Origin: RBG-16-66-20 sp052386675
GTDB taxonomy: Bacteria; Pseudomonadota; Gammaproteobacteria; Burkholderiales; SG8-39
Direction of reading: 5' to 3'
DNA: 64,000 bases
NCBI GenBank assembly: GCA_052386675.1
Contig: JBQTJX010000010.1
Location: forward strand, 1-64,000
Positions within the stretch are counted from its first letter, which is position 1. Every line of letters starts with the position of its first letter. The position numbers were made by a program, and so were the translations under genes. This document shows, piece after piece, positions 27,465 to 35,576 of this stretch. Below the pieces are notes generated by a model that saw only the letters and a list, made by a program, of their open reading frames with translations, ran no database searches and was not told where the DNA came from.

Positions 27465-28453
27465 GCGTGGAGCTCGTCGAGCAGTTTCGCCAGCGGCGCG
27501 AGCACCCGGTAGCGCCGGGCCACCGCGCCCGCGTAGCTGACGAATCGCGGCGTGTCCTCGAGATAGGCGGGCTTGCCGTCGCGGTAGGCGAGGCGCGCGA
27601 ATATGCCCAGCACCTTGAGATGCCGCTGCAGGCCCATCCACTCGAAGCCGCGCCAGAACTCGGCGAAGTCTGCCTCCACCGGAAGGCCAGCCCTGCGCGC
27701 CTTTTCCCAGTAGCGCGCCGTCCAGTCGAGGACCTGCTCCTCTTCCCAGCTGATGAAGGCATCGCGCATCAGGGACACCATGTCGTAGCTGACCGGTCCC
27801 TCGACCGCATCCTGGAAATCGAGCACGCCGGGATTGGGTTCGGCGACCATGAGGTTGCGCGGCATGTAGTCGCGGTGGACGTACACGCGCCCCTGCGCCA
27901 GCGCCGAGCGCAGCAACTCGCCCTCGACCAGGGAGAACGCGTCGGATTGCGCCGGCGACAGTGGCCTGCCGAGGTGCCGCGCCGCGTACCATTCCGGGAA
28001 CAGGCTGGTTTCGCGTCGCAGCAGCGACTCGTCGTATGGAGGCAGTTCGCCGGCGCGCGTCGCGAGTTGCCAGCGCAGCAAGGTGTCGATGGCGTCCCGG
28101 AACAGCGCCGGCGCCCGCGCGCCGGCGTCGCCCTGGAGCGCGTCCAGGTAGGTCACGCGCCCGAGGTCGGTGAGCATCAGGAATCCCTGCGACAGGTCCT
28201 CGGCGATGACTTCGGGCGCATTCACGCCCGCCGCGCGCAGCAGTCCGGCCACGCGCACGAACGGAGCACAGTCTTCAGTGGCCGGCGGCGCGTCCATGAC
28301 GATGAAGCTGCCGCCCACCCCCAGTTCGGCGCGGAAGTAGCGCCGGAAGCTGGCGTCGGCCGAAGCGGGCGCGAGCGCGAACCTGCTGTCGCGGCCCTGC
28401 GAGCGCAGTTGCGCGTCAACCCAGCGCTCCAGCGCGGCGAGTCTCGAATCCAT
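27461..28453 (-). CDS. amgK: N-acetylmuramate/N-acetylglucosamine anomeric kinase
   Basis: Aminoglycoside-phosphotransferase-fold sugar kinase of 330 residues. The catalytic loop is VYVHRDYMPRNLMV and the metal motif is GVLDFQDAVEGPVSYDMVSL. AmgK phosphorylates MurNAc and GlcNAc at C1 and feeds MurU, the next gene. ATG 28453 is used; a longer upstream frame has no family similarity. It is divergent from lptD (61 bases). Confidence 0.9.
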   Translation of the reverse strand: MDSRLAALERWVDAQLRSQGRDSRFALAPASADASFRRYFRAELGVGGSFIVMDAPPATEDCAPFVRVAGLLRAAGVNAPEVIAEDLSQGFLMLTDLGRVTYLDALQGDAGARAPALFRDAIDTLLRWQLATRAGELPPYDESLLRRETSLFPEWYAARHLGRPLSPAQSDAFSLVEGELLRSALAQGRVYVHRDYMPRNLMVAEPNPGVLDFQDAVEGPVSYDMVSLMRDAFISWEEEQVLDWTARYWEKARRAGLPVEADFAEFWRGFEWMGLQRHLKVLGIFARLAYRDGKPAYLEDTPRFVSYAGAVARRYRVLAPLAKLLDELHA

Positions 28454-28514
28454 TGCGGAATGCGCCGAATTGTGCCACTTTTCGCTCTCCGGTTTCCATC
28501 CCGAAACACCACCG

Positions 28515-30794
28515 ATGCAACACCCGCGAGCGCAAGACAAGGCGGCGAATCTTTTCGCGCTGCTGATCCTCGCTTTCGGGGCACCCATGGCCTGGGCGCA
28601 AGGCCAGGGGCCGGCGGCCGAGTCCAGGGCCAAGCCCGCGGCGACGGCACAGCAGCAGGGGCCCACCACGATCGACGCCGAGAAGATCGACGGCGTCTCG
28701 GAACTGGAAGTGACTGCGCGCGGCAAGGTGGAACTCAAGCGCGACGAGGTCAACGTCTTCAGCGATTTCCTTCGCTACAACCAGGAGTTCGGCCGCATCG
28801 AGGCCGAGGGCGGCGTGCGCCTGGAGCGCGGCCCGGACCGGTTCTTCGGCCCGCGGCTGCGCTACGACACCACCAACGACTCCGGCGTGTTCGAGGGGCC
28901 CAGCTTCATCCTCAACCGCGACCAGACGGCCCGCGGTGGCGGCGAGCGACTGGAGTTCTTCGGCAAGAACCGGATGCTGCTGAGCAAGGGGCACTACACC
29001 AGCTGCTCGCCGGGCAAGGAAGACTGGCGCATCGAGGCGGACGAGATCGAGCTCGACTACGACACCGAGCAGGGCAGGGCGAAGGACATGCGCCTGCGTT
29101 TCCTCGATACCACGATTTTCGCCCTGCCTTTCGCCAGCTTCCCGCTCGAGAACCGGCGCAAGTCCGGGTTCCTGACGCCGTATTTCTCGCAGTCGACCCG
29201 GCGCGGTTTCGAACTCGGCGTGCCGTACTACTGGAACATCGCCCCGGAGTATGACCTGACGCTGACGCCGTCTCACATGAGCAAGCGCGGCGAGCAGCTG
29301 AAGAGCCACTTGCGCTACCTCAACCGCGATTTCTCCGGCGAGGCGCGCTTCGAGTACATGGGCAAGGACCGTGAACTGGACCGCCGCCGCTCGGCGTTCT
29401 CGCTGCTGCACGAGCAGCGCATTCAGCCGAACCTCACCGGGCGGGTGGATTTCAACCGGGTGAGCGATGACCGCTACCTGGTCGACTTCGCCTCCCAGGT
29501 CAGGACCGTTTCGGTGAGCCACTTGCAGCGCGAAGGCACCCTGACCTACAGCAGCGGCCTGGGCGGACTGAGCTACACGCTCGTGGGGCGGCTGCACAGC
29601 TTCCAGACGCTCCAGGATCCGCTGGCGCCGGTCGCGATTCCCTATGACCGCCTGCCCCAGGTGAACCTGTATGCAAGCCGCAACGATATCGGCGGCCTGA
29701 TGGATTTCGGCGCCACCGGCGAGTACGTCCGCTTCGCGCATCCGACCCTCGTGGAGGGCTCGCGGACGTCGTTCAACCCGTCGCTGTCCGCGCCGCTGCT
29801 GGCGCCGGGATACTTCCTTACGCCCAAGGTGGGGTTTCGCTCGAGCAACTACCACCTCACGCGAACGGCCGTCGGCCAGCCCGGCCGGCAATCGGTCAAC
29901 ATTCCCTGGATGTCGGCGGATGCGGGCGTGATCTTCGAGCGCGAGGCGAGCCTGTTCGGGGACAAGCTGACCCAGACCCTGGAACCGCGCGCCTACTACC
30001 TGTACGTGCCATATCGGGCGCAGGACCAGATTCCGCTGTTCGACACCGCACTGGCGGATTTCAACTACGCCAACCTCTTCAGCGAGAACCGCTTCGCAGG
30101 TGGCGACCGGTTTGGCGACGCCAACCAGGTCACCCTGGCGCTCACGTCAAGAATGCTGAATGCCTCCGGGCAGGAACTGTTCCGCGCCACCATCGGCCAG
30201 CGCCACTTCTTCAAGAACGAGCGCGTCGCCCTGGATGCCGCCACCCCCCTGCGCAGTGTCGATTCCTCCGACATCCTCGCCTCGGTGGGTGGGCGCTTCC
30301 TGCGCGACTGGACCTTTGACGGGACGGTCCAGTATTCAACGCGCGAGAGCCGTGCCGAGCGCTACGGCGCCCAGCTGCGCTATTCCCCGGAGATCGCCAA
30401 GGTCCTGAATGCCAGCTACCGTTTCAATCGCGACCTGCTGCGGCAGGTGGATCTTTCCGGCCAATGGCCTGTCTCACCCGGATGGTATGCGATCGGGCGC
30501 TACAACTATTCGTTCCGGGACAGCCGGATGCTGGAAGGCCTGGGCGGGCTGGAGTACAACGGCGGCTGCTGGGTGTTCCGCGCGGTGTTCTCGCGCATCC
30601 AGGTGGCGGCCCAGACGACCGCCTCCACCCTTTTGTTCCAGCTCGAACTGAACGGCCTGGGTTCCATAGGATCGGACGACACGGTCACCTTCCTCAAGCG
30701 CCAGGTTCCCGGCTATGCCGTCACCAACCCGGGCGACGCCGCGCTGGTGCCGCAGAGCCTGCGCCCGCGCCTGCCTTTCGAGCAGGTCTTCTAG
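28515..30794 (+). CDS. lptD: LPS-assembly outer-membrane protein LptD
   Basis: Beta-barrel that inserts lipopolysaccharide into the outer leaflet. It has 759 residues. A signal peptide covers about 1-28 (ANLFALLILAFGAPMAWAQ). A periplasmic OstA/LptA-like jellyroll (TTIDAEKIDGVSELEVTARG) precedes the barrel. Cysteines expected for the LptD disulfides are seen in YTSCSPGKEDW and YNGGCWVFRAVFSR. ATG 28515 precedes the signal peptide; GTG 28470 is possible but less likely. It is the first gene of lptD-surA-rsmA. DsbC at 45523 could isomerise its disulfides. Confidence 0.96.
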   Translation: MQHPRAQDKAANLFALLILAFGAPMAWAQGQGPAAESRAKPAATAQQQGPTTIDAEKIDGVSELEVTARGKVELKRDEVNVFSDFLRYNQEFGRIEAEGGVRLERGPDRFFGPRLRYDTTNDSGVFEGPSFILNRDQTARGGGERLEFFGKNRMLLSKGHYTSCSPGKEDWRIEADEIELDYDTEQGRAKDMRLRFLDTTIFALPFASFPLENRRKSGFLTPYFSQSTRRGFELGVPYYWNIAPEYDLTLTPSHMSKRGEQLKSHLRYLNRDFSGEARFEYMGKDRELDRRRSAFSLLHEQRIQPNLTGRVDFNRVSDDRYLVDFASQVRTVSVSHLQREGTLTYSSGLGGLSYTLVGRLHSFQTLQDPLAPVAIPYDRLPQVNLYASRNDIGGLMDFGATGEYVRFAHPTLVEGSRTSFNPSLSAPLLAPGYFLTPKVGFRSSNYHLTRTAVGQPGRQSVNIPWMSADAGVIFEREASLFGDKLTQTLEPRAYYLYVPYRAQDQIPLFDTALADFNYANLFSENRFAGGDRFGDANQVTLALTSRMLNASGQELFRATIGQRHFFKNERVALDAATPLRSVDSSDILASVGGRFLRDWTFDGTVQYSTRESRAERYGAQLRYSPEIAKVLNASYRFNRDLLRQVDLSGQWPVSPGWYAIGRYNYSFRDSRMLEGLGGLEYNGGCWVFRAVFSRIQVAAQTTASTLLFQLELNGLGSIGSDDTVTFLKRQVPGYAVTNPGDAALVPQSLRPRLPFEQVF

Positions 30795-30802
30795 GGAGCG
30801 CG

Positions 30803-32098
30803 ATGTCCCGATTCCTGTTGACGGTGGCGCTGGCGCTGCTCGCTGCGCCGCCGGCGCACGCGCAGCGCGTGACGCTGGTCGACCGCATCGCGGCGGTGGT
30901 CAACCGCGAGGTGGTCACCTACTCGGAATTGCGCGAGCGGCGCGAGTCGACCGAGCGCCAGCTGCGACGCCAGGGCACCCCGTTGCCGGAAGCGTCGCTA
31001 CTGGAGCGCCAGCTGCTGGAGCGGCTGATCCTGGAGAAGGCGCAGTTGCAGATGGCGCGCGAAAACGGGATCCGCATCGACGAGGTGCAGCTGGACCGCG
31101 CCATCGAGCGCGTGGCGCAGGGCAACAACATGGCGCTGCCCGAGTTCCGCCGGGCACTGGAGCGCGACGGCGTCGATTTCGCGCGCTTCCGCGAGGAGGT
31201 GCGTTCGCAGATCATGCTCACGCGCCTGCGCGAGCGCGAGGTGGACGATCGGATCGAGGTCAACGACACCGAGATCGATCTCTACCTTGAGGAGAACAGC
31301 AAGTCGGGCGACGGCCGTGGTGGCGAATTCAACGTCGCGCACATCCTGGTGCGCCTTCCGGAGCAGGCGACGCCGGAGCGCATCGAGCAGGCCCGCGCCA
31401 AGGCCGAGAAGGCGCGCGCCGAGGCGGCCGCTGGCGGCGATTTTGCCAGCCTTGCCGCCAGCTACTCCGACGGCGCCGACGCGTTGCAGGGCGGCGCCAT
31501 GGGCTGGCGCGCGGAGGACCGGCTGCCGGAACTGTTCAGCGGCGCGCTGAAGAAGATGCGCCCCGGCGGGGTGAGCGAACTGCTGCGCAGTCCCGCGGGG
31601 TTCCACATCCTGAAGCTGATCGAAAGCCGCAACGCGGGGACGGACGCCCCGGTGACGCAGACGCGGGTGCGGCACATCCTTGTCCGCACCAGCGAGGTGG
31701 TATCCGAGGCCGAGGCGCGGCGCAAGCTGGCCGACCTGCGCGAGCGGATGACGATCGGCAAGCAGGACTTCGCCGACCTGGCGCGCCAGCATTCCGAGGA
31801 CGGCAGCGCATCGCGGGGCGGCAGCCTGGAATGGGTGTTCCCGGGGGATACCGTGCCCGAGTTCGAGCGCGCCATGAACGAGCTCCAGCCCGGCGAGATC
31901 AGCCAGCCGGTGAAGTCGGCCTTCGGCTGGCACCTGATCCAGGTGCAGGAGCGGCGCAACGCCGGCCTGACGCCGGAGCGCAAGCGCCTGCAGGCGAGGC
32001 AGGTGCTGCGCGAAAGGAAGGCGGACGAGGCATTCCAGGAATGGCTGCGTCAGCTGCGCGACCGCGCCTACGTCGAGATTCGCCTCGACCAGTTCTGA
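30803..32098 (+). CDS. surA: Periplasmic chaperone/peptidyl-prolyl isomerase SurA
   Basis: Chaperone for outer-membrane proteins, including LptD encoded just upstream. It has 431 residues. A signal peptide ends near residue 20 (LALLAAPPAHAQ). The SurA N-domain is followed by two parvulin domains starting at EFNVAHILVRLPEQA (about 172) and TRVRHILVRTSEVV (about 290). GGGAG-like GGGAG lies 5 bases before the ATG. The stop overlaps the rsmA start (TGATG). Confidence 0.97.
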   Translation: MSRFLLTVALALLAAPPAHAQRVTLVDRIAAVVNREVVTYSELRERRESTERQLRRQGTPLPEASLLERQLLERLILEKAQLQMARENGIRIDEVQLDRAIERVAQGNNMALPEFRRALERDGVDFARFREEVRSQIMLTRLREREVDDRIEVNDTEIDLYLEENSKSGDGRGGEFNVAHILVRLPEQATPERIEQARAKAEKARAEAAAGGDFASLAASYSDGADALQGGAMGWRAEDRLPELFSGALKKMRPGGVSELLRSPAGFHILKLIESRNAGTDAPVTQTRVRHILVRTSEVVSEAEARRKLADLRERMTIGKQDFADLARQHSEDGSASRGGSLEWVFPGDTVPEFERAMNELQPGEISQPVKSAFGWHLIQVQERRNAGLTPERKRLQARQVLRERKADEAFQEWLRQLRDRAYVEIRLDQF

Positions 32099-32856
32099 TG
32101 GGCCATCGCCCGAGGAAGCGTTTCGGGCAGCATTTCCTGCACGACCAGGGCGTCCTGGCGCGAATCGTCGAAGCGCTCCAGCCCGGATCGGGCGACGCGG
32201 TGGTCGAGATCGGGCCCGGCGCGGGCGCGCTCACGCGCAAGCTGCTCGAGAAGGTCGGGACGCTGACCGCGATCGAGATCGACCGGGATCTCGCCGATGC
32301 GCTGGAGGCGGAGTTCCCGAAGGAGCGTCTGTCGCTGCACCGCGCCGACGTGCTGGCGTTCGATTTCAACGCGCTGCCGGAGGGCGCGAGGATCATTGGC
32401 AACCTGCCCTACAATATTTCCACGCCGATCCTGTTCCGCCTGTCCGAAAACGCGGGCCGCTTCCGTGACTTCCACTTCATGCTGCAGCTGGAGGTGGTGG
32501 ACCGGATGGTCGCCGCGCCCTCGACGCCGGCCTATGGGCGCCTGTCGGTGATGCTGCAGACGCGATTCGCGATGTCGCGGCTGTTCAAGGTCGGCGCGGG
32601 CGCATTCCGGCCGCCGCCCAGGGTGGAGTCCGCGGTGGTGCGGATGGTGCCGCTCCAGGGCGTGGACCTGCCGCTGAACTTCGCCGACGTCGTGAGGCGG
32701 GCCTTCAGCGCCCGCAGGAAGACGCTGCGCAACGCGCTCGGCCTCGCGCCGGAGCAATTCGTGGCGCTGGGGCTGGATCCGGGGCTGCGGCCGGAGAACC
32801 TGGCGCCGCAGGACTATGTGCGCATCGCGCGCGCCATTGGAGCGGAGGGCGTGTAA
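32098..32856 (+). CDS. rsmA: 16S rRNA dimethyladenosine transferase (KsgA)
   Basis: Dimethylates the two adjacent adenines in helix 45 of 16S rRNA; also a checkpoint in 30S maturation. It has 252 residues. Motifs are RKRFGQHFLHDQ, SAM site VVEIGPGAGALTRKLL, catalytic NLPYNIS, and C-terminal FRPPPRVESAVVRM. It overlaps surA upstream (TGATG) and the next gene downstream (TAATG). Confidence 0.97.
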   Translation: MGHRPRKRFGQHFLHDQGVLARIVEALQPGSGDAVVEIGPGAGALTRKLLEKVGTLTAIEIDRDLADALEAEFPKERLSLHRADVLAFDFNALPEGARIIGNLPYNISTPILFRLSENAGRFRDFHFMLQLEVVDRMVAAPSTPAYGRLSVMLQTRFAMSRLFKVGAGAFRPPPRVESAVVRMVPLQGVDLPLNFADVVRRAFSARRKTLRNALGLAPEQFVALGLDPGLRPENLAPQDYVRIARAIGAEGV

Positions 32857-33194
32857 TGCGAAAATTCGTGAGTGTCGTCGCGGGCCTGGCGATACTCGCT
32901 TGCGCCATCAGCGTTCTCGTGGGCGCCCCGGAAGGCAAGCGCCTGGGCTACCAGCTCATGACCGCGCGCTCGACGGGGTTGTCCTGGCTGGTCGTCGTGG
33001 TGCTGCTGGCGGTGACCGGTGTTCCGCTCGCCACCTTTGTCCTGCGCGATGAGCTCTATCAGTGGAACCGGATGCGGATGCGATTCGAGCGCTACGTCCG
33101 GGACGACCGGCCGGCGAGCTGGTGGATCCTGGTGGGGACTTACCTGGTGCTGTTCCTCGTGATCATGGGCGGCCTGTTCATTTTCTCTCGATGA
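32856..33194 (+). CDS. Small integral membrane protein, unknown function
   Basis: A 112-residue protein with three hydrophobic segments at about 4-23, 43-64 and 89-110. A basic loop between the second and third (NRMRMRFERYVRDDRPAS) is probably cytoplasmic. The ATG overlaps the rsmA stop (TAATG), so it is translationally coupled to rsmA. I do not recognise the family. Its 3' end overlaps the convergent gloA gene by 17 bases. Confidence 0.75.
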   Translation: MRKFVSVVAGLAILACAISVLVGAPEGKRLGYQLMTARSTGLSWLVVVVLLAVTGVPLATFVLRDELYQWNRMRMRFERYVRDDRPASWWILVGTYLVLFLVIMGGLFIFSR

Positions 33195-33561
33195 ACTCGA
33201 TCTTGTAGCCGTCCGGATCGGCGACGAACGCGATCACCGTCGTGCCGCCCTTCACCGGGCCCGCCTCGCGGGTCACCGTGCCGCCCGCCTTCTTCACGCT
33301 CGCGCAGGCCTGCGCCGCATCCTTCACCTCGATGGCGATGTGGCCGAAGGCGCCGCCCATGTCGTACTTGTCCACGCCGTGGTTGTAGGTGAGCTCGAGG
33401 ACCGAGGCCTTGTCCTCGGTGTCATAGCCGACGAAGGCGAGCGAATATTTCTGGTCCGGCCGGTCCGTGGTGCGCAGCAGCTTCATGCCGAGCACCTCGG
33501 TGTAGAACTTTACCGAACGCGGCAGGTCGCCGACGCGGAGCATGGTGTGCAGGAGCTTCAT
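33178..33561 (-). CDS. gloA: Lactoylglutathione lyase (glyoxalase I)
   Basis: Detoxifies methylglyoxal by isomerising its glutathione hemithioacetal to S-lactoylglutathione. It has 127 residues. Four metal ligands of the family are visible: H5 (MKLLHTMLRVGD), Glu in SVLELTYNHG, His in GAFGHIAIEV and Glu in PDGYKIEFIE. It is the last gene of the minus-strand block running from miaB. Its stop lies inside the end of the convergent membrane-protein gene. Confidence 0.95.
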   Translation of the reverse strand: MKLLHTMLRVGDLPRSVKFYTEVLGMKLLRTTDRPDQKYSLAFVGYDTEDKASVLELTYNHGVDKYDMGGAFGHIAIEVKDAAQACASVKKAGGTVTREAGPVKGGTTVIAFVADPDGYKIEFIERK

Positions 33562-33570
33562 GGCCGTCCC

Positions 33571-34320
33571 TCAGAGCAGTGGAATCGCCGCCGCGGCGCG
33601 CTTGAACGCCTTGCGCGCCGACCGGGCGTCAGGATACAGCGTTTCCACCAGCACCCAGAAGCGGCGCGAGTGGTTCATTTCCCTCAGGTGGGCCACCTCA
33701 TGCGCGATCACGTAGTCCGACAGCGCCGGCTCGAGGTGGGCGAGGCGCCAGGCGATGCGGATGCGGCCGCGCGCGCTGCACGAGCCCCAGCGCGTGCGCG
33801 CGTCGGTGAGGGCGACGGGTGGCGGCGGCAGGTCGATGCGCGCGGCGAAGTAGGCGGCGCGCGCGGAAAAGGCCTCCAGGGCCCGGGCGCGGATCCAGTC
33901 CTTGAGCAGGATGCAGGCGTCGCCGTCGGTGCGCACCACGACCCGGTCCTCGTGCAGCATCACGGCGCGCGCGCCGGGCACTACCTCCAGCGCCAGCGTC
34001 CGACCGAACAGTGGCAGCGACTCGCCGCTTCGTCCCAGCAGCGTCGCCGGGCGGCCGCGCGCGGCCCATTCGTCCAGCTTGCGCGTGATCCAGCCTGACT
34101 TCTCCTGCAGGAACGCCTCCACCTCGCGCATCGGCGCGCGCATGGGGGCCAGCACCCGCAGGCCGTCGTGGTTCACGGCGAGCGCGAAGCTGCGGCGCCG
34201 CCGGCGCTCGAATCGGTACGGGACGGCGCGCCCCCCCAGGAGGATGGCGCGCGCTGCTTCGGCATCGCTCCGCTCCGGCCGCCGGAACAGGTCGAGCTGG
34301 TCTACGAGCTGCCGGAGCAC
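33571..34320 (-). CDS. YgjP-like zinc metallopeptidase-fold protein (DUF45/M48-like)
   Basis: A predicted zinc-dependent hydrolase of 249 residues. The zinc motif HEVAH is in DYVIAHEVAHLREMNHS, with a downstream acidic helix (FWVLVETLYPDA), and a RTRWGSCSARGRIRIAWRL segment typical of YgjP/WrdA proteins. Substrate is unknown. The start is uncertain: GTG 34320 overlaps plsC by 19 bases and ATG 34347 would add nine residues. Gene order plsC-ygjP-gloA is common in betaproteobacteria. Confidence 0.85.
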   Translation of the reverse strand: MLRQLVDQLDLFRRPERSDAEAARAILLGGRAVPYRFERRRRRSFALAVNHDGLRVLAPMRAPMREVEAFLQEKSGWITRKLDEWAARGRPATLLGRSGESLPLFGRTLALEVVPGARAVMLHEDRVVVRTDGDACILLKDWIRARALEAFSARAAYFAARIDLPPPPVALTDARTRWGSCSARGRIRIAWRLAHLEPALSDYVIAHEVAHLREMNHSRRFWVLVETLYPDARSARKAFKRAAAAIPLL

Positions 34321-35018
34321 AGTTCGGCCTGCTGCGCCTCGATCCATGCCTCGGCCTCGGCGATCACCTGGTTCGGGTCGCGCCCCTTCGTGGGGATCTG
34401 CGGCCCGATGCGGAAGGTGACCGTTCCGGCGCGCTTCATGAAGGCGTAGCGCGGCCACAGCAGCCCCGCGTTGTGCGCCACCGGGACCACCGGCACGCCT
34501 GCGTGCACCGCGAGCCAGGCCCCTCCGGGCTGGTAGCGGCGGCGCTTGCCGGGGGCGACGCGCGTGCCCTCCGGGAACACGATCACCCAGAAGCCCTGGT
34601 CGAGCCGGATCCGGCCGCGGCGAGCGATCTCGCGCAGCGCGCGGATGCCGCGCGAGCGGTCGATCGCGATGGGGCTCATCAGCGCCAGTCCCCAGCCGAA
34701 GAACGGGATCCACAGCAGCTCGCGCTTGAGCACGTGCACCTGCGGCGGGAAAACCTGGTTGAAGGCGAGCGTTTCGTAGGCAGACTGGTGCTTGGAGAGC
34801 ACCACAGCGGGCTCGCGCGGCAGGTGGCCGGCGCCCTCGACCCGGTAGTGGATGCCGAGGATGGGCTGCGCGAGCGCGACGATGACACGCGTCCATCCGG
34901 CGATGACGCGGTTGCGCAGCAGCCGCGGCAGCGGCGCGCACAGCAGCGCAAACACCGCGTAGGGCGGCGTCACGACGAGGAGGGCGAGGAAGAAAAGCGC
35001 CGAGCGCAGCGCGGTCAT
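34302..35018 (-). CDS. plsC: 1-acyl-sn-glycerol-3-phosphate acyltransferase
   Basis: Inner-membrane enzyme making phosphatidic acid from lysophosphatidic acid. It has 238 residues. An N-terminal hydrophobic stretch covers about 5-30. The acyltransferase catalytic motif is HQSAYE (H-x4-E rather than the commoner H-x4-D), with FPEGTR and a VPVVPVAHNAG motif. The H-x4-E form with KHQSxxE is one I recall from related bacteria, so activity is still likely. It lies 24 bases after gmhB. Confidence 0.93.
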   Translation of the reverse strand: MTALRSALFFLALLVVTPPYAVFALLCAPLPRLLRNRVIAGWTRVIVALAQPILGIHYRVEGAGHLPREPAVVLSKHQSAYETLAFNQVFPPQVHVLKRELLWIPFFGWGLALMSPIAIDRSRGIRALREIARRGRIRLDQGFWVIVFPEGTRVAPGKRRRYQPGGAWLAVHAGVPVVPVAHNAGLLWPRYAFMKRAGTVTFRIGPQIPTKGRDPNQVIAEAEAWIEAQQAELCSGSS

Positions 35019-35042
35019 GGCCGCGAACTCACGCCGACACGG

Positions 35043-35576
35043 TCAGGGCGCCAGCTTCGCGGCGATCGCCGCGAGGTCCTCGAAGACCTCGCTTCCCGGG
35101 GGCAGCCCGCCGGCGGCGCGCGTCTTCCTGCCCTTCCCGGTGAGTACCAGCATCGGTCGTGCGCCCACCGCGGCGGCGGCCTCCAGGTCGCGCAGCGAGT
35201 CCCCGGCGAGCGGCACTCCGGCCATGTCCACGTTCAGGCGCTCGGCGATCTCCAGCAGCATCCCCGGCCTGGGTTTGCGGCATTCGCAGTTCGAGTCCGC
35301 GGCGTGCGGGCAGAAGAAGACGGCGTCGATGCGGCCGCCGGCGAGCGCCACCGCGCGGTGCATCTCGGCGTGGATCGCGTTCAGCGTCGTCATGTCGAAC
35401 AGGCCGCGCGCGATGCCCGACTGGTTGGTCGCGACCACCACGCGCCAGCCGGCGTGGGACAGGCGCGCGATCGCCTCCAGGCTGCCGGCGAGCGGTTTCC
35501 ATTCCAGCGGCGACTTGATGTACTGGTCGCTGTCGTGGTTGATGGTGCCGTCGCGGTCGAGGACGATCAGTTTCAT
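35043..35576 (-). CDS. gmhB: D-glycero-beta-D-manno-heptose-1,7-bisphosphate 7-phosphatase
   Basis: HAD-family phosphatase in ADP-heptose synthesis for the LPS inner core. It has 177 residues. The catalytic motif is VLDRDGTIN; the zinc-binding cluster is CPHAADSNCECRKPRPGML (Cys, His, Cys, Cys); LAGDSLRDLEAA is the third HAD motif. It overlaps the glyS stop by 4 bases (ATGA). Confidence 0.95.
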   Translation of the reverse strand: MKLIVLDRDGTINHDSDQYIKSPLEWKPLAGSLEAIARLSHAGWRVVVATNQSGIARGLFDMTTLNAIHAEMHRAVALAGGRIDAVFFCPHAADSNCECRKPRPGMLLEIAERLNVDMAGVPLAGDSLRDLEAAAAVGARPMLVLTGKGRKTRAAGGLPPGSEVFEDLAAIAAKLAP

